64,000 nt of DNA from Woeseiaceae bacterium (GCA_021773075.1 JAJFKT010000012.1:1-64000), one strand, 5' to 3'; numbered from the stretch's first letter, positions 25,689 through 35,737 are shown. A program made the numbers and translations. Notes: a model not told the origin generated them from the letters alone.

Positions 25689-26634
25689 TCCCCGTATCTC
25701 CACGCATCGTCTCGACCAACATCTGGAAGTCTTTTGGCGGCGCAGTTTCAAGGTCCACCATCTCGCCACTGACGGGATGCTCGAAAGCCAGTCTCGTGGC
25801 ATGCAGGGCCTGCCGCTTGAAATGACGAAGTATCTGGATCAGCTCATCGGACGCGCCTTTCGGCAGTGCTAGTCGGCCGCCATAGGTCTGGTCGCCAACG
25901 AGTGCGTGTCGCCGGTGCGCGAAGTGCACGCGAATCTGGTGAGTTCGCCCCGTCTCGAGTTTGACATTGACATAGGTGAACGCAGCGAATCGTTCCTTGA
26001 CCGTAAAGTGGGTAACGGCTGGCTTGCCATTTTGTTGAACACTCATACGCTTGCGATCAACCGGATGCCTGGAAATTGGCTCTCGAATCGTGCCGCCGCC
26101 GGTTAGGACACCGTTGCAAACGGCGAGATAGTGTCTGGAAATCTCTCTTTCCGCGAGCAGGCGAACCAACGCCGTATGCACCGTAAGCGACTTTGCCACC
26201 AGCAGAAGACCGCTCGTGTCCTTGTCCAGGCGATGAATGATGCCGGCACGCGGGATCTCTTCAAGCGTCGGAACATGGTGCAGTAATCCGTTCATCAACG
26301 TGCCAGCAGGATTGCCCGCGCCAGGATGAACAACCAGCCCTGCCGCTTTGTTCACGACCAGCAAATCGTCGTCTTCATACGCGATTTCGAGTGCAATGGG
26401 CTCCGCCGCCGCACGCACACTGATCTCCGCCTGTGGCTGAAAAGTAACTATTTCCCCGCCCGAAACCGCGTCACGCGGCCTTTTCGGGCCTCCCGCGACC
26501 GTAATTGCCCCGGCGAGCAACCATTCCTTGAGGCGACTTCGAGAATATTCAGGAAACATCCGCGCCAGCGCTTGGTCCAATCTCAGGCCGGCGAGCTCTT
26601 CGGGGATCGTAATAATTTGTTTTTCGGCGCTCAT
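25681..26634 (-). CDS. rluD: 23S rRNA pseudouridine synthase RluD
   Basis: This 317-residue enzyme makes the pseudouridines at positions 1911/1915/1917 of helix 69. It has an N-terminal S4 RNA-binding domain (about residues 12-75, LRLDQALARMFPEYSRSRLKEWL) and a RluA-family catalytic core with the HRLDKDTSGLLL motif (catalytic Asp about 140) and KLETGRTHQIRVHFAH. I chose the ATG at 26634 because the frame further upstream has no family similarity. The start region is shared with the divergent bamD promoter. It is co-transcribed with pgeF and clpB. Confidence 0.96.
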   Translation of the reverse strand: MSAEKQIITIPEELAGLRLDQALARMFPEYSRSRLKEWLLAGAITVAGGPKRPRDAVSGGEIVTFQPQAEISVRAAAEPIALEIAYEDDDLLVVNKAAGLVVHPGAGNPAGTLMNGLLHHVPTLEEIPRAGIIHRLDKDTSGLLLVAKSLTVHTALVRLLAEREISRHYLAVCNGVLTGGGTIREPISRHPVDRKRMSVQQNGKPAVTHFTVKERFAAFTYVNVKLETGRTHQIRVHFAHRRHALVGDQTYGGRLALPKGASDELIQILRHFKRQALHATRLAFEHPVSGEMVDLETAPPKDFQMLVETMRGDTGND

Positions 26635-26714
26635 GACTGGACCATAGTTTACGGTATACTCGCCGACCTTGGACCACCCTGCTAAGAGTGGCGGCATTTC
26701 AGAATGACAATAGT

Positions 26715-27482
26715 ATGCAATTTTATAGACAACTCACACGGGTATCTTTTCGCCGCCTTCTCCTGATCATTGTCATCGGTTCCGGCCTCTCAGCCTGTGC
26801 AGGTAAAGATGAGATTCGAACCGATATTCAGGACATCACGGAGGCATACGAGCTCGCGAAAACATCGGTCGACCGCAAGAATTACCGCAAGGGCATACAG
26901 ATATTTCAGGCGATTCAGGCACGCTACCCGTTCAGCGATCTATCCCGGCAAATCGAGTTGGAACTGCTGAACGCGTATTACATGGCGGGCCAACTGGAAC
27001 AGGCCGCCGAAACCGCTGACACGTTTATGCGCGAAAACCCGACCCACGCGCGTGTTGATTATGCGCTCTATATCAAGGCGCTGTCCTTTTTTGAAGGCGA
27101 TGCCGGATTTCTCGAGCGCTGGTTCAAGCGTGATATCACTCGACGTCCGCCGCAGGATGTAGATCTGGCTTATTCCACCTTGCGACGTCTGGTCGAGCGA
27201 TATCCGACCAGTGAATATGCGGCTGATGCGAGACAACGCATCCTGGCAATCAAGGAACGCATGTCAGCTTACGAAAATTACGTCGCCGATTATTACCTGC
27301 GTCGCGGCGCCTACGTCGCTGCAGTGAATCGCGCCAAGTCGGCACTCGAGGAATACAACGGAGCCTCGGGTAATGCGGAATCACTCAGAATCATGGTTGC
27401 CGCTTATGATCAGCTCGGGATGAGCGATCTTCGCGACGATGCGCAAAAAGTGCTGGACCTTAACTTTCCGAACGAAAGCTAG
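26715..27482 (+). CDS. bamD: Outer-membrane assembly lipoprotein BamD
   Basis: This 255-residue essential lipoprotein of the BAM complex couples to BamA for beta-barrel insertion. The signal peptide ends in a lipobox LSAC (Cys28 of the chosen start). The mature protein contains five TPR units, including YRKGIQIFQAIQARYPFSDLSRQIELELLNAYY and YVADYYLRRGAYVAAVNRAKS. The ATG at 26715 puts basic residues directly before the hydrophobic core; a GTG at 26688 is possible. It is divergent from rluD and ends 4 nt into the convergent nadE gene. Confidence 0.95.
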   Translation: MQFYRQLTRVSFRRLLLIIVIGSGLSACAGKDEIRTDIQDITEAYELAKTSVDRKNYRKGIQIFQAIQARYPFSDLSRQIELELLNAYYMAGQLEQAAETADTFMRENPTHARVDYALYIKALSFFEGDAGFLERWFKRDITRRPPQDVDLAYSTLRRLVERYPTSEYAADARQRILAIKERMSAYENYVADYYLRRGAYVAAVNRAKSALEEYNGASGNAESLRIMVAAYDQLGMSDLRDDAQKVLDLNFPNES

Positions 27483-29110
27483 CGCGGAAATTTATACCCG
27501 GAAGTGATCGGATATCGCCAATCACGGCCGAACGCTCTGGGACTAATCCGAATGCCCGGCGGCGCCTGACGACGTTTGTACTCATTTCGTTTCACCATCT
27601 CCAGTGTGCGAATCACCGTGTCACGATCGAATCCACGCGCTGTAATTTCCATCACCGAAAGATCCTCTTCGATAAATGCCTCGAGGATAGGGTCCAAAAT
27701 ACTGTAATCCGGTAGCGAATCACTGTCTTTCTGGTCAGGCCGCAACTCCGCCGACGGCTCACGCGTAATGACCCGCTCCGGAATGGCGTCGCCTAAAGAG
27801 TTTCGATAATGAGCAAGCCTGTACACCAGTGTCTTGCTGCAATCCTTAATGGGTGCGAAGCCGCCGGCCATATCGCCATATAGCGTTGCGTAGCCCACCG
27901 CCATTTCACTCTTGTTGCCGGTTGTGAGAAGCATACGACCGGTCTTGTTGGATATGGCCATCAGCAACACGCCACGACAACGAGCCTGGATGTTCTCCTC
28001 TGTTGCATCCGCTTCGCTTTCTCCGAGGATTGGTCGCAATTGCGCGATCGTCGCCTCATACATTGGCTCGATCGGAATAACATCGTAGCGGATGCCCATT
28101 GTTTCTGCCTGCCGTGCGGCGTCTTCCTGACTCATGTTTGATGTATATCGAAACGGCATCATCACCGCGCGAACGTGATCAGCACCAATTGCATCACAAG
28201 CGATGCTTGCTACCAGCGCTGAATCAATGCCGCCGGAAAGACCGAGAATGACGCCGGGAAACCCGTGCTTCGTCACGTAGTCGCGGGTGCCAGTGACCAG
28301 AGCCTTGTAGACACTTGCTTCAGTATCCAGCAGTTCGGCGATACTGCCGACTTGCGGTATGACGCCCGATGCGGTGCCGCGCAATTCGAGTTCGTGCAGT
28401 CCTTCATCGAACGGCGGCGCGCGAAAACACACATCACCGTCGGCAGTCATCGCGAAGCATCCACCATCGAACACCAGCTCGTCTTGCCCGCCGACCATGT
28501 TTACGTACACAACCGGAATCTTAAGCTCTGAGACGCGCTGGCGAAGTTGTTCCTCGCGGTTCGCCTGGCTCGAAGTTTCATAGGGGGACCCGTTAATAGC
28601 GATGACGCATTCCGCACCTGCCGATCGACTTGCCGCAATCGGCGCTGCACTCCAAACGTCTTCGCAAATATTGAGTCCGATCCGAACACCGTTGATTGTA
28701 AACACGGAGGGTTCTTTGCCGCTCGTGAAATAGCGTTTCTCGTCAAACACGCTGTAGTTTGGCAATAGCTGTTTGCGATAGTGCGCTAACACCTGACCGT
28801 CACGAAACACGGCGCAGGCGTTGTAGATGTCATCCTCAACGTATTCAGGAAAACCGATTAGTACAGCAATCCCGGAAACACTGCGGCTGATTGTTGCAAT
28901 CGCCTCCTCCACACCCTGACGGAGGCCTGCATGCAGCAACAAATCTTCGGGTGGATACCCGCAAACACTGAGTTCGGGGAAGACGACGAGATCAGCACCC
29001 AGTTCATTTCGGGCGCGCTCCGCGGTAGCGATTATTTTGTCGGTGTTGCCGGCAACATCACCAACTGCCAAATCAATCTGGGCCAGTGCGACTTTGACAT
29101 TGTGGTCCAT
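27479..29110 (-). CDS. nadE: Glutamine-dependent NAD+ synthetase
   Basis: This 543-residue two-domain enzyme amidates nicotinate adenine dinucleotide to NAD+. The N-terminal nitrilase-type glutaminase (residues 1-260) has Glu in FPELSVCGYPPEDLL, Lys in YRKQLLPNY and Cys in NICEDVW. The C-terminal synthetase (about 275-543) has the PP-loop LGLSGGIDSALVA and TGNKSEMAVGYATLYGDMAGGFAPIKD. The length is typical of the long form. The stop overlaps the convergent bamD stop by 4 bp. It lies 24 nt after sucD and may be co-transcribed with it. Confidence 0.97.
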   Translation of the reverse strand: MDHNVKVALAQIDLAVGDVAGNTDKIIATAERARNELGADLVVFPELSVCGYPPEDLLLHAGLRQGVEEAIATISRSVSGIAVLIGFPEYVEDDIYNACAVFRDGQVLAHYRKQLLPNYSVFDEKRYFTSGKEPSVFTINGVRIGLNICEDVWSAAPIAASRSAGAECVIAINGSPYETSSQANREEQLRQRVSELKIPVVYVNMVGGQDELVFDGGCFAMTADGDVCFRAPPFDEGLHELELRGTASGVIPQVGSIAELLDTEASVYKALVTGTRDYVTKHGFPGVILGLSGGIDSALVASIACDAIGADHVRAVMMPFRYTSNMSQEDAARQAETMGIRYDVIPIEPMYEATIAQLRPILGESEADATEENIQARCRGVLLMAISNKTGRMLLTTGNKSEMAVGYATLYGDMAGGFAPIKDCSKTLVYRLAHYRNSLGDAIPERVITREPSAELRPDQKDSDSLPDYSILDPILEAFIEEDLSVMEITARGFDRDTVIRTLEMVKRNEYKRRQAPPGIRISPRAFGRDWRYPITSGYKFPR

Positions 29111-29134
29111 AGTCTGCTCCGGCCCCGGTCTTCA

Positions 29135-30007
29135 CTAGGCGCCGATAATTTCCTGCATCTTTGAACCCAGCTCCGCCGGCGAGCGTACTGTTGCGACACC
29201 CGCAGCATCCAGAGCCTTAAACTTGTCCTCGGCCGTGCCTTTGCCGCCAGCGATAATCGCTCCGGCGTGCCCCATACGCTTTCCTGCAGGTGCCGTAACG
29301 CCTGCAATATAGGCCACGACGGGTTTAGTGACATCACTCTGAATGAACTCGGCTGCTGCCTCTTCATCCGTACCACCGATCTCGCCGACCATGATGATGC
29401 CGTCGGTATCAGGGTCATCCTGAAACAGCTCCAGACAATCGATGAAGTTCACTCCGCGGACTGGGTCGCCACCGATGCCAATGCAGGTGCTTTGGCCCAG
29501 CCCGTTCGTGGTCGTTTGATAGACCGCCTCATAAGTCAGCGTGCCAGAACGCGACACCACGCCGATACGCCCTTTCTGATGAATGAAACCGGGCATGATT
29601 CCGATCTTGCACTCTTCAGGGGTTATGATGCCCGGACAGTTTGGACCGATAAGCCGGCAGTCGCTGTGGCGAAGCGCGGACTTGACCTTGACCATGTCAT
29701 TAACCGGAATGCCTTCGGTAATGCAGACGATCAGGCTGACGCCAGAATCGGCCGCTTCTAAAATCGCATCCGCGGCGAAAGGCGGTGGAACATAAATCAT
29801 ACTAACGTCGGCGCCAGTATCCTTCACTGCGTCTCGCATCGTGTTGTAAACGGGCACACCGAGATGTTCGGAACCACCACGTCCTGGGGTGACTCCACCG
29901 ACGACATTTGTGCCGTACTCAATGCATTGTTCAGTGTGAAATGAACCCTGATTGCCAGTGATACCCTGACATATGATCTTGCTATTTTTGTTAACCAAAA
30001 TACTCAT
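29135..30007 (-). CDS. sucD: Succinate-CoA ligase alpha subunit
   Basis: This 290-residue subunit binds CoA and carries the phosphohistidine. It has an N-terminal CoA-binding Rossmann fold with [15 protein letters not shown] (residues 13-27) and the [19 protein letters not shown] segment. The phosphorylated His lies in [10 protein letters not shown] (about 246). It completes the TCA-cycle enzyme with SucC, 25 nt upstream. The length is standard (E. coli 289). Confidence 0.98.
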   Translation of the reverse strand: MSILVNKNSKIICQGITGNQGSFHTEQCIEYGTNVVGGVTPGRGGSEHLGVPVYNTMRDAVKDTGADVSMIYVPPPFAADAILEAADSGVSLIVCITEGIPVNDMVKVKSALRHSDCRLIGPNCPGIITPEECKIGIMPGFIHQKGRIGVVSRSGTLTYEAVYQTTTNGLGQSTCIGIGGDPVRGVNFIDCLELFQDDPDTDGIIMVGEIGGTDEEAAAEFIQSDVTKPVVAYIAGVTAPAGKRMGHAGAIIAGGKGTAEDKFKALDAAGVATVRSPAELGSKMQEIIGA

Positions 30008-30032
30008 TAGAAAAACTCGTCCAAACTATTCG

Positions 30033-31193
30033 TCAAGCTGCCGAAGCAACGGCTTTCTTAGCTGCATCGGTCAGATCGTCAGCTGAGATGATGTCGAGCC
30101 CGCTGTTCGCCAGCAGCTCGCGTCCCTTGTTCACGTTGGTCCCTTCGAGTCTGACGACTACCGGAACACTGACGCCGACTTCTTTGACCGCGCTGATAAT
30201 GCCTTCTGCAATCAGGTCGCAGCGCACAATGCCGCCAAAAATATTGACCAGGATTGCCGCAACGTTTTCGTTTGAGAGGATCAGCTTGAACGCCGCCGCA
30301 ACGCGCTCGGCTGTGGCACCCCCACCAACATCGAGAAAGTTGGCCGGCTCACCACCGTGCAACTTGATAAGGTCCATGGTCGCCATTGCGAGTCCCGCCC
30401 CGTTCACCATGCAGGCAATGTTGCCATCGAGAGAAACGTAGTTGAGATCGTGTTCAGCGGCTTTGCGTTCCGCCTCATCTTCCTGCGTCGGATCACGCAG
30501 CATCACGATTTCTTTTTGCCGAAAAAGTGCGCTTCCATCAATATTTATCTTGCCGTCCAGCGCAATAATATCGCCATCCGTGTTCGTAATTAATGGATTA
30601 ACTTCGATCAGACTTGCATCGGTGTCCAGATAGATCTGGTACAGCTTGTGGACGAGATCACCAAACTGGCGCATTTGCCTCTTGTCCAGTTCCAGGCCGA
30701 AAGCCAGCTGTCTTGCCTGGTAGTCCTGCAGGCCGGCATCAGGGCCGATCGCCACCGAAAAAATCAGCTCCGGTGTTTCAACTGCCACTTTTTCAATGTC
30801 CATTCCACCAGCAGCGGACGCGATGAATGAAATGCGGCTTTCCTCGCGGTCAACCAGCATACTGAGGTAAATCTCGCGGTCGATCTGCGATCCCTCCTCG
30901 ATGTAGACGATATTAACGGGCAAGCCTTCAGGTCCCGTTTGATAGGTCACCAGCGTCATGCCAAGCATTTCAGCGGCGAATTCGCGGACCTCGTCCATCG
31001 ATTTTGCGAGTTTTACACCACCCGCTTTGCCGCGGCCGCCAGTGTGAGCCTGCGCTTTTACGACCCACAGATCGCCACCGAGCTCATTTGCAGCCGCTAC
31101 CGCTGCATCCGGGGAATCTGCGGGAATGCCGCGTGGAATTGTTATTCCGTAGTCGGCGAATATTTTTTTCGATTGGTATTCGTGAAGATTCAT
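30033..31193 (-). CDS. sucC: Succinate-CoA ligase (ADP-forming) beta subunit
   Basis: This 386-residue ATP-grasp subunit makes ATP from succinyl-CoA together with SucD. Motifs are [12 protein letters not shown] at the start, [18 protein letters not shown] (nucleotide lid, about residues 46-63), EVNPLI (about 198) and [12 protein letters not shown] and [14 protein letters not shown] in the C-terminal half. It shares a 105-bp divergent control region with pilS. No sucAB or sdh genes are in the window. Confidence 0.98.
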   Translation of the reverse strand: MNLHEYQSKKIFADYGITIPRGIPADSPDAAVAAANELGGDLWVVKAQAHTGGRGKAGGVKLAKSMDEVREFAAEMLGMTLVTYQTGPEGLPVNIVYIEEGSQIDREIYLSMLVDREESRISFIASAAGGMDIEKVAVETPELIFSVAIGPDAGLQDYQARQLAFGLELDKRQMRQFGDLVHKLYQIYLDTDASLIEVNPLITNTDGDIIALDGKINIDGSALFRQKEIVMLRDPTQEDEAERKAAEHDLNYVSLDGNIACMVNGAGLAMATMDLIKLHGGEPANFLDVGGGATAERVAAAFKLILSNENVAAILVNIFGGIVRCDLIAEGIISAVKEVGVSVPVVVRLEGTNVNKGRELLANSGLDIISADDLTDAAKKAVASAA

Positions 31194-31298
31194 CGGATTT
31201 CTTATGTAAGCGAAGAGGAATTCGCGGAGTCCGCGAAAAAGACGGCGTATTTTGTAGGTTTGCGGGACCCATGTCCATATTCAGTCTACAATTCGCGG

Positions 31299-32987
31299 AT
31301 GAATCAGGCACAAACCGAGGCTCCCCTGAAACGGACTTTCCGCGGCAGTCGGGATGCACTGATACAAAAAGCGATTGATGAGCCAGACTTGACCTGGCGT
31401 GTCCTCATCACCCTGAACGCATTTCGTTTGCTCATCAGCATGGTGCTACTCGGTCTTTTCTTCGTGAAATCCGACCCGCGTTTCTTCGGTCATGCCAGCC
31501 CTAATTTGTACGTCGCTACGGCGGCCTCTTATCTCATATTCGCAGCATTATCCGCAGTATCGCTCAAGAAGCGCTGGCTGCCATTAACGCTGCAAGGCTT
31601 CTCACAAGTTGTTGTCGATATCTTCGCAATTGTAGCGCTGATGCACGCCAGCAGCGGTATCTCGAGTGGAATCGGTGGCTTGCTTGTTATCTTCATTGGC
31701 GCCGGCAGCCTGGTACTACCCAATCGCTTCCCGGCGATTCTGGCCATATTTGCGACCTTTGCGATTCTTGGCCAACAGGCGCTTGCGCAAATACTAGGTC
31801 TGGCAACAGCCACTAACTACCCTGCAGCCGGAATTCTTTCCGGAATAATCTTCGCCATTGCCTTAATCGCTCAGCCACTGGCACGGCAGATTCAGGCCAG
31901 TGAAGCGATGGCGCGGCAGATCGGCGTCGATCTCAAGAACCTCTCAGAACTCAATCAGTACATCGTGCAGCACTTGCGGGAAAGTATCGTTGTAGTGGAT
32001 GCGCAGAACGAGGTGCGCCTGATTAACAGTTCGGCGAATCGCTTGCTCAATTTGGGCGACGCGCCCGCCGGAACACCTTTGTCGGCAGCGTTCGAACCGC
32101 TCGCGCGACACATCGAGGATTGGCGCAACGATCAGTCGATGTCGTCGCATCCTGAATTTACACTCATTACTGAAGGTGACAATACTCGAGTCACCGCGCA
32201 TCTGGCACCGCTTGGCAAAGACGGCCAAAGACGCGGTCCGATCTTGATTTTCCTCGAAGACGTGAGCTTGATGAATGCCCGGGTGCAGCAATCGAAGCTC
32301 GCTTCGCTGGGCCGGCTCAGCGCCAGTATCGCGCATGAGATTCGCAATCCGGTTGGCGCTATGAGCCATGCGGCGCAGTTGCTGGGAGAATCGAGAACGC
32401 TGACTGATGACGATATTCGGCTTACCGAGATCATTCAGACTCACTCAAGTCGCGTAAGTCATATCATCGACAACGTTCTGCAGCTGTCTCGACGAGACTC
32501 CAGTCGTCCGGAACGCTTGCCATTGAAAGGCTGGCTGGATGAGTTTGCTATCGAATTTATCCGCACACATGAATTGCAGGAAGGTGAATTTACAGTCGCC
32601 GAGGTTTCGACTGAACTCGAAGCGCGCATGGATCTCAGCCATTTAAGGCAGGTGCTCTGGAATTTGTGTGATAACGCCGTCAAGTATGCCAGTGAAACGG
32701 GCGGCATCATGGTGGAGTTGAAAGCCGGTCGCATGCCGGGCAAAGGTCGTCCCTATATAGAGGTGCTGGATTGTGGCCTCGGAGTCGATCCGGCCACCGT
32801 TGACAAGATCTTCGAGCCTTTCTTCACGGCACGTTCGGGCGGCACAGGACTGGGCCTTTATATCTCAAGAGAGCTTTGCGAATTGAACCGCGCTACGCTG
32901 GTTTACCTTGACCGTCCCGGTGGAGGCAGTATCTTTCGTATCGTATTTGCCGATCCGGATCGCTGGGACACACAGGACGAACAATGA
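31299..32987 (+). CDS. pilS: Sensor histidine kinase PilS
   Basis: This 562-residue membrane kinase has six predicted transmembrane helices in the first 190 residues, a PAS domain (about 205-310) and then the HisKA H-box SASIAHEIRNPVG (His about 346), with N-box LWNLCDNAVKYA and G-boxes LDCGLGVD and GGTGLGLYI. In Pseudomonas PilS senses pilin in the membrane and controls PilR phosphorylation. The ATG at 31299 is chosen because the frame upstream runs antisense over sucC. The ribosome site is weak. It overlaps pilR by 4 nt. Confidence 0.94.
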   Translation: MNQAQTEAPLKRTFRGSRDALIQKAIDEPDLTWRVLITLNAFRLLISMVLLGLFFVKSDPRFFGHASPNLYVATAASYLIFAALSAVSLKKRWLPLTLQGFSQVVVDIFAIVALMHASSGISSGIGGLLVIFIGAGSLVLPNRFPAILAIFATFAILGQQALAQILGLATATNYPAAGILSGIIFAIALIAQPLARQIQASEAMARQIGVDLKNLSELNQYIVQHLRESIVVVDAQNEVRLINSSANRLLNLGDAPAGTPLSAAFEPLARHIEDWRNDQSMSSHPEFTLITEGDNTRVTAHLAPLGKDGQRRGPILIFLEDVSLMNARVQQSKLASLGRLSASIAHEIRNPVGAMSHAAQLLGESRTLTDDDIRLTEIIQTHSSRVSHIIDNVLQLSRRDSSRPERLPLKGWLDEFAIEFIRTHELQEGEFTVAEVSTELEARMDLSHLRQVLWNLCDNAVKYASETGGIMVELKAGRMPGKGRPYIEVLDCGLGVDPATVDKIFEPFFTARSGGTGLGLYISRELCELNRATLVYLDRPGGGSIFRIVFADPDRWDTQDEQ

Positions 32988-34282
32988 ATCGACCACTCGC
33001 GCTGGTCATCGATGACGAGCCAGATATCTGTGAATTACTGACGCTGACGCTGAGCCGCATGGACGTGCGAACAGAGTCGGCCGAGGATGTCGCGGGCGCG
33101 AAAACCCTGCTCGGCAAGCACAAATTCGATATTTGCCTGACGGACATGCGCTTGCCTGATGGCGACGGGCTGGACCTCATAAAGTGGATGCAAGCCAATG
33201 CGCCCGGCGTGCCGGTCGCGGTGATTACGGCGCACGGCAACGTTGAGACGGCGGTTCAGGCATTGAAGCTCGGCGCTTTTGATTTTATTTCAAAACCCCT
33301 GGATTTGGGCAATCTGCGCAATATCGTCGAAAACGCCTTGCGCGTCGGCAGTAGTCGCGATCAGGAACCCAAACTCCTTGGCGACTCGGCAAATATGAAC
33401 CAATTGCGCGAAATGATTGCCCGTGTGGCCCAGTCGCAGGCACCTGTGCATGTTTCGGGCGAGTCCGGGACCGGAAAGGAGCTGGTCGCCCGACTCATCC
33501 ATGACAGTGGCCCACGCGCAGAAGGCCCGTTTGTACCGGTCAATTGCGGCGCAATTCCGGCTGAGCTTATGGAGAGCGAGTTTTTTGGTCACCGTAAGGG
33601 CAGTTTTACCGGTGCGGTGAATGACAAGGCCGGGCTATTGCAGTGCGCCGAAGACGGCACGCTATTTCTGGATGAGATCGCCGATTTGCCGCTAGCCATG
33701 CAGGTGAAGCTACTGCGCGTTATCCAGGAGAAAAAAGTCCGGCCGGTAGGTGCATCGCAGGAGGAAACGGTTGATGTTCGTTTCTTGTCCGCAACCCACA
33801 GGAATCTGTCGACCATGGTGGCGAGCGGCGACTTCCGAGAGGACCTTTATTATCGGATCAATGTCATTGAGCTCAATGTGCCCGCTCTACGTGATAGGGG
33901 CGACGACGTTCTGATACTGGCTGGACATATCCTCAATCGCCTCAATAGCGCTGTGACGCTTAGCGAAGATGCACGCAATGCCCTGCTGACTTATGCCTTT
34001 CCGGGCAATGTCCGCGAACTCGAAAATATGCTGGAGCGAGCCGTTACACTGTGTGGCAGCGGAATAATCGCGCCAGAAGATTTGTACATGCGCGAGACCT
34101 CGGAACCTGGGGCAGCACAGATCCCGACGGGCAAACTCGGAGAACAAGTCGACGGCGTGCAGAGACAGGCGATTATCGAGGCGCTTGAGAAGACGCGCTA
34201 CAACAAAACCGCTGCCGCGAAACTTTTGGGGCTCTCCTTTCGGCAGCTCCGTTATCGGATCAAGAAACTGGGCATCGACTGA
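32984..34282 (+). CDS. pilR: Sigma-54-dependent response regulator PilR
   Basis: This 432-residue NtrC-type activator has a receiver domain with DD10-11 and phosphoacceptor Asp54. The AAA+ domain (about residues 130-370) has Walker A GESGTGKE (about 155) and the sigma-54 contact loop GSFTGA (about 206, an A-to-S variant of GAFTGA also seen in other PilR-like proteins). A Fis-type helix-turn-helix ends the protein (KTAAAKLLGLSFRQLRYRIKK). The expected target, the first pilin gene, lies immediately downstream with a sigma-54 promoter and candidate PilR sites. Confidence 0.95.
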   Translation: MNRPLALVIDDEPDICELLTLTLSRMDVRTESAEDVAGAKTLLGKHKFDICLTDMRLPDGDGLDLIKWMQANAPGVPVAVITAHGNVETAVQALKLGAFDFISKPLDLGNLRNIVENALRVGSSRDQEPKLLGDSANMNQLREMIARVAQSQAPVHVSGESGTGKELVARLIHDSGPRAEGPFVPVNCGAIPAELMESEFFGHRKGSFTGAVNDKAGLLQCAEDGTLFLDEIADLPLAMQVKLLRVIQEKKVRPVGASQEETVDVRFLSATHRNLSTMVASGDFREDLYYRINVIELNVPALRDRGDDVLILAGHILNRLNSAVTLSEDARNALLTYAFPGNVRELENMLERAVTLCGSGIIAPEDLYMRETSEPGAAQIPTGKLGEQVDGVQRQAIIEALEKTRYNKTAAAKLLGLSFRQLRYRIKKLGID

Positions 34283-34335
34283 CATTAATTGTCACTTTCT
34301 GACACAAAACTGACAATTCACTTCCGACATTGTCA
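34280..34335. promoter_or_regulatory. Candidate PilR binding sites upstream of pilA
   Basis: Five TGTCA/TGACA motifs cluster here (at 34280, 34290, 34300, 34311 and 34331), about 105-160 bp before the predicted pilA start. PilR of Pseudomonas recognises (C/G)TGTC motifs upstream of its pilin promoter. The spacing of 10-11 bp between several of them puts them on one helix face. Assignment is by analogy. Confidence 0.5.
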
Positions 34336-34415
34336 CCTTTTACCGACGCTGCTTATCGTTAACATCGCGATATATCTATATCAAAAACAACTACTTAACG
34401 TGACTCTCATGAAGT

Positions 34416-34431
34416 TGGCACGGCATTTGCT
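34416..34431 (+). promoter_or_regulatory. Sigma-54 (RpoN) promoter of pilA
   Basis: TGGCACGGCATTTGCT matches the RpoN consensus TGGCACG-N4-TTGCW at every defined base, with GG and GC at the correct -24/-12 spacing. The predicted transcript start is near 34442, about 55 nt before the pilin ATG. The second pilin gene has no such element. Confidence 0.95.
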
Positions 34432-34496
34432 CTAACTCTCGTACAGGCGATTTGGCCGTTTAATTTGAAACATTCTCAATTCATGGAGATTACGAG

Positions 34497-34916
34497 ATGA
34501 AGAAGCAACAGGGTTTTACACTTATCGAACTTATGATCGTTGTAGCGATCATTGGTATTTTGGCGGCTATCGCTATTCCTGCTTACCAGGACTACACGAT
34601 TCGCGCACAGGTTTCTGAAGGTTTGAACCTGACCGGCGGCGCTAAAGCTGCGGCAACTGAGTATTCAATGGATACAGGCCGATTCCCGACAGACAATTCG
34701 TTCGCTGGATTGTCACTCGCAGGCAGTATTTCGGGTAAGTACACGTCAAGCGTTGGTGTTGCACTGAACGTTATTACGGTAACCTACGGTAATGACGCAC
34801 ACGCGATCATCAATGGGCAGACACTCATCATGACTGGATCAACAAACGCCGGTAGCGTTGAGTGGGTTTGCACCAGCGGTATGGCTGATAAGCACCTTCC
34901 AGCTGCTTGCCGATAA
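34497..34916 (+). CDS. pilA: Major type IV pilin PilA
   Basis: This 139-residue type IVa prepilin has a six-residue leader MKKQQG, cleaved before Phe1 by PilD. The hydrophobic helix [20 protein letters not shown] includes Glu5 and the kink-forming Pro22, and a globular head follows. The C-terminal disulfide loop is formed by the Cys in EWVCTSG and the Cys just before the terminal Arg (about residues 126 and 138). GGAG lies 8 nt before the ATG. Control by RpoN/PilR and the terminator behind it (34955-34983) indicate strong monocistronic expression, as expected for the main fibre subunit. Confidence 0.95.
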   Translation: MKKQQGFTLIELMIVVAIIGILAAIAIPAYQDYTIRAQVSEGLNLTGGAKAAATEYSMDTGRFPTDNSFAGLSLAGSISGKYTSSVGVALNVITVTYGNDAHAIINGQTLIMTGSTNAGSVEWVCTSGMADKHLPAACR

Positions 34917-34954
34917 GACATTTTTCAGAGCTTTTCGCTTTGATATGAAGTCTG

Positions 34955-34983
34955 AAAAGCCCCGGTTCGCCGGGGCTTTTTTT
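34955..34983 (+). terminator. Intrinsic terminator behind pilA
   Basis: A stem of 11 bp, AAAAGCCCCGG/CCGGGGCTTTT, closed by a TTCG tetraloop is followed by seven T. It is a textbook strong terminator separating the first pilin from the second. Confidence 0.95.
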
Positions 34984-35111
34984 GCTCCTACGAGGCAGCG
35001 CATGGGCCTGAATGTGAACGGCATCACACAATTTGAGTCCGGCAAATTCAGTACTCGTAGACATCGATTCGCTAAGTTTAGAATTAACCTCTATAGAGAT
35101 TCGAGCTGATA

Positions 35112-35612
35112 ATGAAGATTTCTCAGAAGGGATTCACATTAATTGAATTGATGATCGTCGTCGCGATCATCGGAATTCTTGCATCGCTCGCGATTTCGGC
35201 GTACCAGACCTTTACCGTCCGCGCGCAGGTTGCTGAAGCGTTGAATATGGGCGCGGGTGCAAAGGCACCTGTTATCGATGCTTTTAATATGGATGGCGAA
35301 CCTCCGGCCGACAGAGCGGCAGCGGGCATGTCAGCTGCTCCTACGGATTCAAGAGGTAGCTACGTCTCTCAGGTCGACATTCTCAATGGCACTGTTACCG
35401 TGACGATGGGCAATAGAGCCCACGCTGACATTTCCGGCAATACGATCTCATTCACTCCATATCTGACGCCATCCAACGGTATCGTGTGGCGATGTGGTTC
35501 CGCATCAGTGCCTGGGAGCGGGGCCGTGTTGCTGATCGGTGGCGGCGTGGAGGCGGCCTATCAAGCACCGACCATAGAAGCCCGCTACTTGCCAACCTCG
35601 TGTCGAAACTAA
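35112..35612 (+). CDS. Second type IV pilin with Pro22 replaced and an enlarged disulfide loop
   Basis: This 166-residue prepilin has leader MKISQKG and mature helix [20 protein letters not shown]. The head is like that of the first pilin, but the almost invariant Pro22 is Ser (AISAYQ). The C-terminal disulfide loop runs from the Cys in VWRCGS (about 123) to the Cys in the terminal SCRN, enclosing about 40 residues instead of about 11. The upstream region has no sigma-54 box, so regulation differs from the first pilin. It may be a minor or alternative subunit, or a duplicated and diverging pilin. No other minor pilins are in the window. Confidence 0.88.
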   Translation: MKISQKGFTLIELMIVVAIIGILASLAISAYQTFTVRAQVAEALNMGAGAKAPVIDAFNMDGEPPADRAAAGMSAAPTDSRGSYVSQVDILNGTVTVTMGNRAHADISGNTISFTPYLTPSNGIVWRCGSASVPGSGAVLLIGGGVEAAYQAPTIEARYLPTSCRN

Positions 35613-35737
35613 CGAAAACAAAGTATTTTACTTAATCAATTTCCGTAATTGTGAACAACAGCACAAAATCCAGTTGAATCGGGAACTTGGATCAGTGAGA
35701 CTGTAACGCTCAAAGAAACGCGACAGTACTGATTCAT

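Noticed and set aside
30939..31298. Possible 120-residue N-terminal extension of PilS
   Set aside because: The extension lies antisense over the sucC 5' end and has no PilS similarity; the membrane domain starts after the ATG at 31299.
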